From: Candidatus Heimdallarchaeota archaeon
Lineage (GTDB): Archaea > Asgardarchaeota > Heimdallarchaeia > Heimdallarchaeales > Kariarchaeaceae
DNA length: 64,000 bases
Assembly: GCA_026702845.1 (NCBI GenBank)
Contig: JADCLS010000001.1
Coordinates: 186,001-250,000 of the forward strand
Direction of reading: 5' to 3'
The notes beneath the pieces were generated by a model, which had not been told where the DNA came from, searched no databases, and worked only from the letters and a program-made list of their open reading frames with translations. The translations under genes were made by a program, and so were the position numbers. Position 1 is the first letter of the stretch. Each line of letters opens with the position of its first letter. Positions 29,167-38,430 of this stretch are shown here, piece by piece.

Positions 29167-29760
29167 TTATCGTTTATTGAAACCTTTGGTTAACCATGAG
29201 AGTCCAAAAAACTCAATGGCTGCTGTTTCAAGTATAAATACAGTGGAACTACCAAAGAATGCATTCTCAGTAATAACTGAAAAAAACATAAGAAGAATGC
29301 TAATCAGCATTCCAATTCCACAGAGAATGTAAATTAATTTCTTAATATTTGAGCCATATCCCTTGGTAAACATAAAGATTGACATGATAGAAAGAATGAT
29401 GAAGAATAGCAGTGCAGATCCATAATGTATCCAACCGATAAGATCTGGTGGATAATCCAGCGAGGTTCTGAATACTCCCACACCAATTGCACATAAACCG
29501 GCTACAGTACTCGCCTTATCATCAGCGGTTCCTGAATGGCCTTTGTATGCAATTAACATCCATCCAAATAGGATGAGTGAACCAACAAACACCCATTTCA
29601 TATCAGAGTACCAGTAAGCACTTAGTGAATCCAATACCTTCATACCATTTCCCAAGTAAAGCATTACCGGTAAAGCCATCCCCAGTATCCCCATAATTCG
29701 GCGTATCCAGATTGGTCCAAGTATTGATAATAATAATCTATTATTTTGTAAAGTTGTCAT
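29167..29760 (-). CDS. Six-pass membrane protein
   Basis: A 197-residue protein with about six hydrophobic helices, from IMGILGMALPVMLYLGNG through FVGSLILFGWMLIAY, the HYGSALLFFIILSIMSIFMF stretch, and LIYILCGIGMLISILLMFF. The layout and the YWYSDMKW and GHSGTADDKAS loops recall DUF998-type membrane proteins, but that is a guess. It is divergent from the CNNM gene at 29921 with 160 bp between. Confidence 0.55.
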   Translation of the reverse strand: MTTLQNNRLLLSILGPIWIRRIMGILGMALPVMLYLGNGMKVLDSLSAYWYSDMKWVFVGSLILFGWMLIAYKGHSGTADDKASTVAGLCAIGVGVFRTSLDYPPDLIGWIHYGSALLFFIILSIMSIFMFTKGYGSNIKKLIYILCGIGMLISILLMFFSVITENAFFGSSTVFILETAAIEFFGLSWLTKGFNKR

Positions 29761-29920
29761 AGTAATACATCCAAATTCTACTAAGAATTCATAGTATCCG
29801 TAAATAAAGCCCTTAATAATGTTTCTAGGAAAAATATTAACCTTGTTAAGAAAGCAAAAATATTCTTATTTCCTTTGTTGAATAGAAAAATTATTTGTAC
29901 CACTAGAATATAATGTAAGT

Positions 29921-31105
29921 ATGAGAACTCGATTTTTCGGTTATTTTTTGCTATACACTGTGGTTTATCTAATTTTACAGGTTTCTGGATCTGGAGCACC
30001 TCCAGTTACAGAGGTTACAGAGGCGACCACTGCTGATTATGTTGCACTGTTCCTTTATATCTTTCTCGCGATTTTTTTCTCATTCACATGTTCAATTGCA
30101 GAAGCAGTGCTTCTGAATATCAACCCATCATTTATGGCTGATCTGAAAGATAAAAATCCAGGTTTTGCAAAAAGAGTAACTAAAATCAGGGTTAATGATA
30201 TAGAACAATCACTAGCAGCTATACTCACAATGAATACCATAGCTCATACGATAGGAAGTATAGGTAGTGGAGCTAAAGCCACGATTGTTTTTGGAATAGA
30301 ATGGTTTGGAGTATTTTCTGTAATCATGACACTAATGATTCTCATTTTCAGTGAAATCATCCCAAAAACAGTTGGTGTTGTATACTGGAGGGGTTTATCA
30401 CGGTCTGTAATATATTATATTCAATTTCTTAACTTCATTCTATTTCCAGTAATCTGGGTATCAGAAAAAATCACCAAGATGATCACAAAAGGTAGAGAAG
30501 CACATGTATTCAATAGGGATGAATTCATAGCTATGGCAGGTGTTGGGGTAGAGGCTGGTGCATTCAAGGAACATGAATCCAAGATCATTCAAAATTTATT
30601 CAGAATGAGTTCTCTAACCGCAGAAGATATTTTCACTCCTCGTACAGTGATTAAGGCATATGACGAGAAAAAAACTATTGAGGAGGTCTTCAGAAGCCCC
30701 GGAAAATTTCCCTTTACTAGAATGCTAGTTTTTGACGGAAATCTGGATAATGTAACGGGATTTGTTTTGAAGGATGAATTGCTTCTACACATGGTTCAGA
30801 ATGAAGGTAATCAATTGCTCAAGGATCACAAGAGGGATATAGAAGTAGTTCAGAAGGATACAACTGTAACCAAATTATTTGATATTCTGGTGCAATCCAA
30901 TAAGCACATTGTTTTAGTTGTAGATGAGTTCACAACCAAGGGTATTGTGACTCTTGAGGATGTTCTTGAGACCTTACTGGGCATGGAGATTGTTGATGAA
31001 GATGATGATGTAGCTGATATGCAGTTACTTGCCCGTCAAGTATGGGAAAAAAGAATGGAACGTCTGGGATATCAAATCCATCAAGAAAATGAAGATGAAG
31101 AATAA
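29921..31105 (+). CDS. CNNM/CorC-type protein with DUF21 and CBS domains
   Basis: A 394-residue protein. Residues 45-190 are a DUF21 transmembrane domain (SFTCSIAEAVLLNINPSF; AAILTMNTIAHTIGS; FSEIIPKTVGVVY), and residues 215-360 are a CBS pair (AEDIFTPRTVIKAYD; HIVLVVDEFTTKGIVTLED). This is the layout of CNNM/CorC Mg2+ exporters. The C-terminus is acidic (DDDVADM). The first 25 residues are hydrophobic and could be an extra helix. The CorC_HlyC module that often ends bacterial members is absent. It is followed by an oligo-T run. Confidence 0.88.
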   Translation: MRTRFFGYFLLYTVVYLILQVSGSGAPPVTEVTEATTADYVALFLYIFLAIFFSFTCSIAEAVLLNINPSFMADLKDKNPGFAKRVTKIRVNDIEQSLAAILTMNTIAHTIGSIGSGAKATIVFGIEWFGVFSVIMTLMILIFSEIIPKTVGVVYWRGLSRSVIYYIQFLNFILFPVIWVSEKITKMITKGREAHVFNRDEFIAMAGVGVEAGAFKEHESKIIQNLFRMSSLTAEDIFTPRTVIKAYDEKKTIEEVFRSPGKFPFTRMLVFDGNLDNVTGFVLKDELLLHMVQNEGNQLLKDHKRDIEVVQKDTTVTKLFDILVQSNKHIVLVVDEFTTKGIVTLEDVLETLLGMEIVDEDDDVADMQLLARQVWEKRMERLGYQIHQENEDEE

Positions 31106-31132
31106 TCAACCCATTATTGAAAACAAAATACA

Positions 31133-31142
31133 TTTTTTTTTT
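31133..31142 (+). terminator. Oligo-T terminator after the CNNM gene
   Basis: Ten T in a row, 27 bp past the stop at 31105 and before the next promoter. Archaeal RNA polymerase typically stops at such runs. Confidence 0.5.
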
Positions 31143-31198
31143 CAGTTAGACAACTAGTCATCTAATGTGCTTTTAAATGCTCGATATTGCTCTTCTGT

Positions 31199-32182
31199 AT
31201 GGAAATTCTAGAGGAAGGAAAAGGTCCCCTCTTCATCAAACCTGACCCTGATGGAGATAGGGAATTCATCCGGAAGAATAAATCATTCATATTGAAAGAC
31301 AAGCTGATGAGTGAACAAGAAGCAATCTCTACCTTTGTTAAAGATGGAGATTATGTTGCAACCGAGTTGTATGGTTTTGTGCGAGCTCCCATGTCATTAT
31401 GCAGGGAAATTGTAAGACAGAAGAAACGAGGTCTGAAAACAGCAGGTCAAGGAATAATGGAGCTGGATATAATGATTGCAGAAGGTTGCATCTCTGCCAT
31501 AGATCAGACCTATATCGGGTATGAAGTGTATGGAGTATCCCCCGTTCTACGAAGAGCAGCAGAGAAAAGTATCCCCAATAAAATTGAGTTTGCTGACTGG
31601 TCGAATGCAGCTCTGGCTTGGAGAATGAAAGCAGCGAGTATGGGAATGCCATTTATTGCCGTTAGAACCATGATGGGTACAGACACACTGAAATATTCCG
31701 GTGCTAAGGTGGTCAAGGATCCATTTACAGGTAAACCTGTCACGTTACTCCCAGCAACTATGGTTGATGTCGGATTGATTCATGTTCATCGAGCAGATAA
31801 ATATGGTAATTGTCAGATAGATGGGATTTCTGGGTTCGCCTACGAGCTGGCAAGAGCATCCAAAAGATTGATTATATCAGCTGAGAATATTGTGGATACA
31901 GAGGAGATACGAAAATACCCTGATCGAACTATCATACCCTACTATCTAGTGGATGCTGTGGTTCACGCACCTCTTGGTGCTCATCCTGGTGATATGTGTT
32001 ATGAGTATTGGAGAGATGAACCTCACCTTGCTGACTATATAGAGGCAGCCAAGACAGTAGAAACTACGGAGGCTTATCTAAATAAATATATTCATGAGGT
32101 GAAAAATCATGAAGAGTATTTAGAGCTCTGTGGTGGTTCTGAATTGATAGAAAAGCTGAGAAAGGAGGCAAGAGGAAGATGA
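31199..32182 (+). CDS. CoA-transferase family I, subunit A
   Basis: A 327-residue alpha subunit of the glutaconate/3-oxoacid CoA-transferase family. Family features are ISTFVKDGDYVATELYGF (about 45), the RTMMGTDTLKYS region and VGLIHVHRADKYGNCQIDG. The frame overlaps the beta-subunit gene by 4 bp (ATGA), the usual coupling. ATG 31199 is preferred to TTG 31187, since a tttttaaatg element lies about 28 bases before it. The complex would move CoA between carboxylic acids; the acid is unknown. Confidence 0.88.
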   Translation: MEILEEGKGPLFIKPDPDGDREFIRKNKSFILKDKLMSEQEAISTFVKDGDYVATELYGFVRAPMSLCREIVRQKKRGLKTAGQGIMELDIMIAEGCISAIDQTYIGYEVYGVSPVLRRAAEKSIPNKIEFADWSNAALAWRMKAASMGMPFIAVRTMMGTDTLKYSGAKVVKDPFTGKPVTLLPATMVDVGLIHVHRADKYGNCQIDGISGFAYELARASKRLIISAENIVDTEEIRKYPDRTIIPYYLVDAVVHAPLGAHPGDMCYEYWRDEPHLADYIEAAKTVETTEAYLNKYIHEVKNHEEYLELCGGSELIEKLRKEARGR

Positions 32183-32943
32183 CCAAGTATAACCCCATGG
32201 AATTATTGATATGCCTTGCTTCAAGGTTGATGGAGGATGGAACATCTGCATTTATTGGAACAGGAGTTCCTATGCTAGCTGCAGTTCTAGCCAAGAAAAC
32301 ACATGCACCTAATCTCATGCCAGTATTCGAATTCGGTGGTTTGGGATCACCACTAGAGGAACTCCCCCTTGGTGTTGGTGGCTCTCGTTCCTTTTACAAG
32401 GCTCTTGCTGCATCTTCAATCACCGATGTAATGGAAGCAGCTGCACGAGGTCACATTGAGTTTGGTTTTCTTGGAGGTGCTCAAATTGATATGTATGGTA
32501 ATCTTAACTCCACCATTCTTGGGGATTACAAAAATCCCAAAGTTCGATTTCCAGGATCCGGAGGAGCAAATGATATAGGATCACTTTGCTGGAGAACAAT
32601 TACTTTGGTGCCACATCAGAAGAGAAAATACACTAATGATATTGATTTTCTCACAACACCAGGATATCTTAGTGGTCCTGGTGCCAGAGAAGCAGCAGGA
32701 TTACCACCTGGATCTGGTCCTTACCGAGTAGTATCCAATTTAGGTATCATGGGATTCGACGAGGATAGTAAACGCATGAAATTATTGGCTGTCAATCCCG
32801 GAGTCACAGTACAAGATGTGATTGATAATACAGGATTCGAAATGTTGATTGCTGATGATGTGTATACAACAGAAGCTCCGACATCAGAAGAATTACATAT
32901 TTTGCGAACTGAAGTTGACCCTAAAGGATACTATCTAAAATAA
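32179..32943 (+). CDS. CoA-transferase family I, subunit B
   Basis: A 254-residue beta subunit. The catalytic Glu is probably in PVFEFGGLGSP (about 52), the position that carries the CoA-linked Glu in glutaconate CoA-transferase. Other family segments are AARGHIEFGFLGGAQIDMYG and FPGSGGANDIGSL. It is translated with subunit A. Nearby FabI-like and Gfo/Idh genes do not define a pathway, so whether it feeds acyl-CoA degradation or synthesis is open. Confidence 0.88.
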   Translation: MTKYNPMELLICLASRLMEDGTSAFIGTGVPMLAAVLAKKTHAPNLMPVFEFGGLGSPLEELPLGVGGSRSFYKALAASSITDVMEAAARGHIEFGFLGGAQIDMYGNLNSTILGDYKNPKVRFPGSGGANDIGSLCWRTITLVPHQKRKYTNDIDFLTTPGYLSGPGAREAAGLPPGSGPYRVVSNLGIMGFDEDSKRMKLLAVNPGVTVQDVIDNTGFEMLIADDVYTTEAPTSEELHILRTEVDPKGYYLK

Positions 32944-33017
32944 TAGATACTTAACAACGTACATTTTGCTAGCCAGTAATGGCATAGCTTTAATGAGCAT
33001 AGAAAAATAACGCATTT

Positions 33018-34016
33018 GTGAGTGATGACCAAATTCAGGTATGCAATGCATCTATGTGCAATTCTGATGATATTGTCGATGCACTGATTGCTAGTGAGTT
33101 ACCAATCATACAGGAAGCCTATGGTGAAAATGCTAGGAAAATCCTAGAGATGCAATACAAATTAAATAATCCTGGTACCTATGTATTACGAAAGGGAGAA
33201 AAAATTATAGGTTTGATGAAACTACATCTTCCAGGTTCTCGTGTGGGTCAAACTGTATCCATTTCCTCTTTGATGCGACGCTTAGGTCCAATTGGTGGAT
33301 TAAAAGCGACATTACTAATGTCCAATTGGGATGAATATAAATTGAGCTATGGAGAGGCATATATCGAATATCTGGCAATTATAAAAGAGTACCATAACCA
33401 GGGATATGAGGTGAAATTACTTGATAAAGCCAAAGAACTTGCCATCGATTGGGGTGCGAGTTATATCACCATATTCAACCCTATCGGTGATGAACGCAAG
33501 GATATTCTTGAGAAGTATGGATTCTTTAGAAACAGGAGTATTTCATCTCCTATTGCTAAACTTTATGGTGTAACTTCTAAATGGGATAAATACAGATATA
33601 GGATAGATAAAATAACTCCTAATATCAAACAAGCCTATTTGACAGTAAGACGTAGATTTGAGTACAGAGAGGCTCGATCTGCCCTTCAACTTAGTCTTTG
33701 GCTACTTATTGTACCAATAGTCGGAGGAAGTTTTGCATTTGTTAGGAATTTTCCACTTGCAGTATTATGGTGGGTAATCCTATTCTTAGCTCATATTGCG
33801 GGTGTTTTTGTAATCTATTATGAGAAATCTATGTTTGGAAAATGGTTAATATCTGCTGTGATGGTGTTAGAAGCTGGAAATTTTGTTATGCGAATGATCA
33901 ACACCGATGTTTGGTTTGATCGTGGTTGGTTATTACTAGTAGCCTTCATTGATCTATGGATTGCATTCATTATCTTGCGAATATCAAATAATCCTGATGC
34001 CAAGTCAAAGGTTTAA
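33018..34016 (+). CDS. GNAT acetyltransferase fused to a membrane domain
   Basis: A 332-residue protein starting at GTG. Residues 1-185 read as a GNAT domain: GTYVLRKGEKIIGLMKLHLP, then AYIEYLAIIKEYHNQGYEVK, the acetyl-CoA loop region, and DILEKYGFFRNRS. Residues 225-325 form about four membrane helices (LSLWLLIVPIVGGSFAFV; LAVLWWVILFLAHIAGVFVI; WLISAVMVLEAGNF; WLLLVAFIDLWIAFIILRI). The fusion would hold the enzyme at the membrane. The acetyl-CoA loop lacks the strict RxxGxG. Its 3' end overlaps cheD by 12 bp on the other strand. Confidence 0.75.
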   Translation: MSDDQIQVCNASMCNSDDIVDALIASELPIIQEAYGENARKILEMQYKLNNPGTYVLRKGEKIIGLMKLHLPGSRVGQTVSISSLMRRLGPIGGLKATLLMSNWDEYKLSYGEAYIEYLAIIKEYHNQGYEVKLLDKAKELAIDWGASYITIFNPIGDERKDILEKYGFFRNRSISSPIAKLYGVTSKWDKYRYRIDKITPNIKQAYLTVRRRFEYREARSALQLSLWLLIVPIVGGSFAFVRNFPLAVLWWVILFLAHIAGVFVIYYEKSMFGKWLISAVMVLEAGNFVMRMINTDVWFDRGWLLLVAFIDLWIAFIILRISNNPDAKSKV

Positions 34017-34514
34017 TTCTGCTGATTTCTGTTGCATAAATACAGATTTCTGTACACTTAGTACTCCTGTGATATTATAGAATTCCAAAGATCGTATCCA
34101 ATGCCCATCAACATCCTGTGCAATTACAGTGATATTCCTACCGGATAATTCCTCTGTAATCTTTGCATAAGTTTGCTTCCCTAAGTGATCTTGGTTAGGG
34201 TCTACTTTTATATCAAAAATGATAGATCCTCCAGCTAGCTTAGCATATATGTTGGTAGCTCCTCTCTGCTTTAACCCCTCCAAGAGATTTTTTACTGCCA
34301 TATCTGCATACCTACCAGGCCAACGTTTAGCATGCTCCTCGGCATTCCTTACTGATTTTATCATACTCGGTAGTGCAACATGTGCCATTCCACTTATTTT
34401 CTTCTCTGGATCGAATAATACTAGCCCTACACAACTTCCAAGGGCATGAGCAGTAAGGATATCTTCACCTTCTCCAAATACAATTTCTCCTATTCCTGCA
34501 GCATATTTTCGCAT
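34005..34514 (-). CDS. cheD: CheD chemoreceptor glutamine deamidase
   Basis: A 169-residue protein with the CheD active-site Cys in AHALGSCVGLVLFD (about 28), His in GMAHVALP (about 45), and the KLAGGSIIFDIK segment. CheD deamidates glutamines on chemoreceptors and interacts with CheC. No other chemotaxis or archaellum gene is near, so it is an orphan, or acts on another protein. The overlap with the GNAT-membrane gene is convergent. Confidence 0.92.
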   Translation of the reverse strand: MRKYAAGIGEIVFGEGEDILTAHALGSCVGLVLFDPEKKISGMAHVALPSMIKSVRNAEEHAKRWPGRYADMAVKNLLEGLKQRGATNIYAKLAGGSIIFDIKVDPNQDHLGKQTYAKITEELSGRNITVIAQDVDGHWIRSLEFYNITGVLSVQKSVFMQQKSAELNL

Positions 34515-34679
34515 GAGTTCTCATGTAATATTACCTTAATATACAATACCGTAAAAGATATGAAAATTTGAGAAATATCTACTTTGATTTTCTATACAGC
34601 TCATTTGTTAACAAAAATTCATTTGATCACCCTTAATTTTTTAATTTTCCATAAAGAGCTCAAAAAGATTTGAAAACTC

Positions 34680-35207
34680 ATGATTAAGGTAAGCAAAAAT
34701 GATTTCACTACCATCCTTGAGATAATTGAGTACCTTCTAGGTAAAGAACCTAGAATAATGGCGGAGTATTTGTATGAGAAGGGAGAGATAACAGATGAAC
34801 AACTCAGTACAGAGATAAATACTCGGTTAAATGATGTGCGAAAAGAATTGTATAAATTGATTGACATTGATATTGCATCATTCAGAGAGACTGAAAATGC
34901 AGAAACAAGATGGAAATACTATCATTGGACTCTAACCTTGAACGATACTTCAATAATGCAATCATTAATAGAGGAAAGAATAGATAAACTGAGTGATAAT
35001 CTTAGTTATGAGGATGATCACACCTTTTTCTCATGTCCTGATGAGCATGAGAGAATACAGTATCAGAATGCTTTGATGATTAATTTTGAATGTCCTGATT
35101 GTGGAGAAATTTTACGCAAGGTAGAGAATGAGGATGAAAAGGCTGAATTAGGAGATGAAATCTCCATCCTAAAATCCTATTTACTGTTTTTACAAAAACT
35201 AAATTGA
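34680..35207 (+). CDS. tfe: Transcription factor E (TFIIE-alpha-like)
   Basis: A 175-residue protein with an extended winged helix (residues 5-90: EPRIMAEYLYEKGEITDEQL; RLNDVRKELYKLIDIDIASF) and a zinc ribbon (about 117-145: FFSCPDEHER...FECPDCGEILRKV). TFE helps TBP-TFB-polymerase open the promoter. The ribbon has Cys at one side and CPDCG at the other. One expected Cys is replaced (CPDEH), with His nearby that might bind zinc. A single-gene unit. Confidence 0.85.
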   Translation: MIKVSKNDFTTILEIIEYLLGKEPRIMAEYLYEKGEITDEQLSTEINTRLNDVRKELYKLIDIDIASFRETENAETRWKYYHWTLTLNDTSIMQSLIEERIDKLSDNLSYEDDHTFFSCPDEHERIQYQNALMINFECPDCGEILRKVENEDEKAELGDEISILKSYLLFLQKLN

Positions 35208-35299
35208 TAAACTATTTGTCACTTTTTTCATGATTTTGGGTTGTTATATTTGTCTCTTCTGTAGAAATGTTATTTTATAACTCTTTCAAAGTTGCTTTT

Positions 35300-36286
35300 A
35301 TGATTGAAGAAGTTAAAATTCTCACCAAAACTGGTATGTCAATATTCTCAGGGAAGGTTGATTTGGATGATAAAAAAATATATACTTCAACAGAAGGTCA
35401 TGTACTCTTTGCAGGATTTATCTCCGCTATTATTTCAATCAGTGAAGAGACCCAGGAAAGTGATATTAGAGAATTAGGGTATAAGGAACATAAGATTATA
35501 TTTGCTCCTTCTGAAAACCTGATTTTTCTGGCCTTTGCTAATCAGAAAGTGCCAAATAAAGATGTAGACAGGCTATTGGATAAGATAATGGCAAAGTTTT
35601 TTGAAACTTATGAAGATTCTGAATACCCATTCATTGATGAGGAGATGGCCAAAAATTTATTATCCATTGTAAATGAGGCATTTTTGGATAGCTTCTGGTG
35701 GTTGGCTCCAACTTTCTCTGTTTCCAGTAATAAAAGATTACTAAGAAACTCATATACAGATCCAGCATCCACATATTATATTGCGTATTTACCTAATAGT
35801 TTTCTCCTTACTGCATTATTTGGGTTTGTTATCACACTCCTTTCTACAATTATTTTTGGAACTGAATTTACTGGTTTTTCCACCAATGCAGTAGCAAATC
35901 CTTCGATTATGGATTCTATTTTTCCATTGCTCCTAATTTGGCTTGGAACTCCGGTAATGATGAAATTGATTAATTGGAAAACCTTTAGACTGAATAAATT
36001 TTTAATATTGAGTGGTATCTTCCTTCCATTGCTCATCTTCATGGTAATTTTCTCAGGTAACCTTTATGTTAGTCTCCTAAAATTAGTAATTACCGGTCTA
36101 CCAGGATTTTTAGTGAAGGTAATTGAGATGATTTTCTATTTAGCACCTTTAAACATCAGCTTCTTCATGTTTATAGTGATTACTGCATATGCAGGCTCTT
36201 TCGTAACTGAGATGCGGAATTTCAAATATTACACCACTTATTTACTCTCAGTAGTTACCATGATCTCGATTGGTGGTATTGTCTAG
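35300..36286 (+). CDS. Membrane protein with an N-terminal longin/roadblock-like domain
   Basis: About 328 residues. The first 130 have the alternating strand-helix pattern of a longin or roadblock domain: ILTKTGMSIFSGKV, HVLFAGFISAIISISEE, HKIIFAPSENLIFLAFAN, then a helix DRLLDKIMAKFFETYED. The same order recurs in the C-terminal domain of the 44000-45931 protein. After residue 180 come about five or six membrane helices (LLTALFGFVITLLSTIIF; IFPLLLIWLGTPVMMKLI; ILSGIFLPLLIFMVIF). Such domains regulate small GTPases in eukaryotes. I begin at MIEEVKILTK rather than the TTG 33 bases earlier. Confidence 0.6.
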   Translation: MIEEVKILTKTGMSIFSGKVDLDDKKIYTSTEGHVLFAGFISAIISISEETQESDIRELGYKEHKIIFAPSENLIFLAFANQKVPNKDVDRLLDKIMAKFFETYEDSEYPFIDEEMAKNLLSIVNEAFLDSFWWLAPTFSVSSNKRLLRNSYTDPASTYYIAYLPNSFLLTALFGFVITLLSTIIFGTEFTGFSTNAVANPSIMDSIFPLLLIWLGTPVMMKLINWKTFRLNKFLILSGIFLPLLIFMVIFSGNLYVSLLKLVITGLPGFLVKVIEMIFYLAPLNISFFMFIVITAYAGSFVTEMRNFKYYTTYLLSVVTMISIGGIV

Positions 36287-36385
36287 ATATATTTCGATAG
36301 TAATATTTCTTCAAATAAGACGAATTAAGAAAAAATATTCAAAATAGCTTAATATTATCATTTTATACCTTCGTCTGAAGAAAAA

Positions 36386-37465
36386 ATGTCTGAAACTAAC
36401 GGATCAACAGTGAAGTACAAGGTTGGTGTTATTGGAACCGGTTTTGGTTCGCTTGTTCATGTTCCTGCGTTTCAGCGACATCATGCATTTGAAGTGGTAA
36501 TGATTGCTGGATTAGATGCTGAGAAAACAAATAAAATTGCATCATCATTAGGGATACCTTGGACGGTGAATTGGAGAGAATTACTGGATAATGAAGAGAT
36601 CAGTATAATATCAATTGCAGTACCACCAAAATATCAAGAAGAGATAGCAATTGAAGTATTGAAGTCAGGTAAACACGTACTCTGTGAGAAACCTCTTTCA
36701 GTAGCAATCGAATCAGCATTGGAAATGAAAAAAGAGGCAGAGCTTAGTGGTTTGATTTCCATGTGTAATTTTGAGTTCAGGTTTCTCCCTAACCGAGCTT
36801 ATTTTGTTGATTTGATCAAGAATGGTTACATAGGGGATCTTTATAGCATAGATATTAAAATCAATACCTCCTCTAGAATCAACCCTCGAGAACAGGGTTA
36901 TAATTGGTGGTCTGAGAAAAGTGAGGGTGGAGGAATGCTAATGGGTCTAGGAGTACATTACATTGATTTTCTTCTTCAGATATTTGGATCAGTAAATTCT
37001 GTCATGGCAAGACGATTTATTCATATTCCAAAGCGATTAAATAAACAAACAGATAGAATGAGAAAAGTAACCGCAGACGATTCATTTTATGCTCTTCTAG
37101 ATGTTGGTACTGTAAAATGTAGTCTCAATATGTCAAGTGTGACTCCTTTTGTAGAATCATCATATATCGAGGCTTCAGGTAGTAAAGGCTCAATATTGCT
37201 CAAGGATGATGTATTATATAGTGCATTGATAGGTATAGATCAAGAGCTCAAGAAAATGGAAATTCCCACTAATTACTTGTTAGTTAGGGATAGGGATGAT
37301 CATGTGCTAGTATCACCAATGATGAGGGTACTGGATGAATTATCATTGAGTATTAAATCTGGAATAAACAGTTCTCCTAATTTTAATGATGCCTATGAGG
37401 TACAGAAGGTAATTGATGCAATCAATCAATCTCATGCTAAGAAAAAAAGCATAAGCATTGAATAA
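36386..37465 (+). CDS. Gfo/Idh/MocA-family oxidoreductase
   Basis: A 359-residue NAD(P)-dependent dehydrogenase. The Rossmann motif is VGVIGTGFGSLVHVPAFQRH (13-32), the family segment KHVLCEKPLSVAIESALEM (about 92) has the catalytic EKP, and GGGMLMGLGVHYIDFL (about 178) has the His-Asp of the active site. It likely oxidises or reduces a sugar or cyclitol. The next gene, a CBS protein, starts 113 bp later. A ttttatacc element sits about 25 bases ahead of ATG. Confidence 0.95.
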   Translation: MSETNGSTVKYKVGVIGTGFGSLVHVPAFQRHHAFEVVMIAGLDAEKTNKIASSLGIPWTVNWRELLDNEEISIISIAVPPKYQEEIAIEVLKSGKHVLCEKPLSVAIESALEMKKEAELSGLISMCNFEFRFLPNRAYFVDLIKNGYIGDLYSIDIKINTSSRINPREQGYNWWSEKSEGGGMLMGLGVHYIDFLLQIFGSVNSVMARRFIHIPKRLNKQTDRMRKVTADDSFYALLDVGTVKCSLNMSSVTPFVESSYIEASGSKGSILLKDDVLYSALIGIDQELKKMEIPTNYLLVRDRDDHVLVSPMMRVLDELSLSIKSGINSSPNFNDAYEVQKVIDAINQSHAKKKSISIE

Positions 37466-37578
37466 TACGCAATCTACCAAACACTTGTATACATTTCGAT
37501 AATGCGTAGATGTTAAAGACTTTCAACTGACCGATTATCTTATAACCACTAGTAAATTACCATAGTTAGGGATTAATA

Positions 37579-38382
37579 GTGGCACAAATATCAAGTATAG
37601 GAACGCAATCTCCCATGTCAATTCATCCAACTGCTCCATTGAGAGCAGCTATTGATATAATGGCAAAAAGAGGATTCAGAAGGATTCCAATTGTACATGA
37701 TTATTATCTGGTTGGTATACTCACTGCATCAGATGTACTCAGAGCTATGTATAAAGGTGATACTGAGAATTTAAACAAAGAAGTAAAACATTTCATGACT
37801 GAAGAGCCTATCGCAGTATATTCAGATATTCCAATCTCGGATGCAATTCAAATGATGTATCAGAATAATGTTAGCTGTCTTCCTACTGCGAGCCCTAGAG
37901 ATGAGATATTGGATGGGATCGTTACTGAGCGTGATTTGTTGAGGGCTTTTGTGAATTCCATTGCAGATGCTGATCTAGAGGGCTTTATCAACGAAAATCC
38001 ATTGAAAATGACAGTAGGTAAAAAGAAACTTGGTAAGGTAATGGAAGAGATGATCGATAAGGGTACTAGCCGTGTAATATTTGTCAATAATAAGAAAAAG
38101 GTAGAAGGTATACTAACAGTCAAGGATATTATCAAATTTATGCATAATAAACTCATTACTCTTGGAGATGAGGGAAGCACTGTCTTGGAAGAACCTGTCA
38201 GTAATTTAATTGTAAAAGATATCCAAACCATGAATATAAACATGTCCGTGGCAGAAGTTGCTAGAATAATGGTTGAAAAGAAGATTGGTGGTGTACCGAT
38301 TGTTGATGATAATGATGAATTTGTTGGATTATTCTCTGAGAGAGAGGTTCTTGCACTAATTGGAACCTATGGACTTATTTGA
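37579..38382 (+). CDS. Protein with four CBS motifs
   Basis: A 267-residue protein made almost only of CBS motifs in four copies. Recognisable ends include RRIPIVHDYYLVGILTASDV (1), SCLPTASPRDEILDGIVTER (2), SRVIFVNNKKKVEGILTVKD (3) and GGVPIVDDNDEFVGLFSERE (4). CBS pairs bind AMP, ATP or SAM and report energy status. There is no fused enzyme or channel, so it would act on a partner. It starts at GTG. Confidence 0.92.
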   Translation: MAQISSIGTQSPMSIHPTAPLRAAIDIMAKRGFRRIPIVHDYYLVGILTASDVLRAMYKGDTENLNKEVKHFMTEEPIAVYSDIPISDAIQMMYQNNVSCLPTASPRDEILDGIVTERDLLRAFVNSIADADLEGFINENPLKMTVGKKKLGKVMEEMIDKGTSRVIFVNNKKKVEGILTVKDIIKFMHNKLITLGDEGSTVLEEPVSNLIVKDIQTMNINMSVAEVARIMVEKKIGGVPIVDDNDEFVGLFSEREVLALIGTYGLI

Positions 38383-38430
38383 TCTGATTCTTTAATAAGA
38401 GCTAAAAAGTGTGATACAAATAACCGATTA

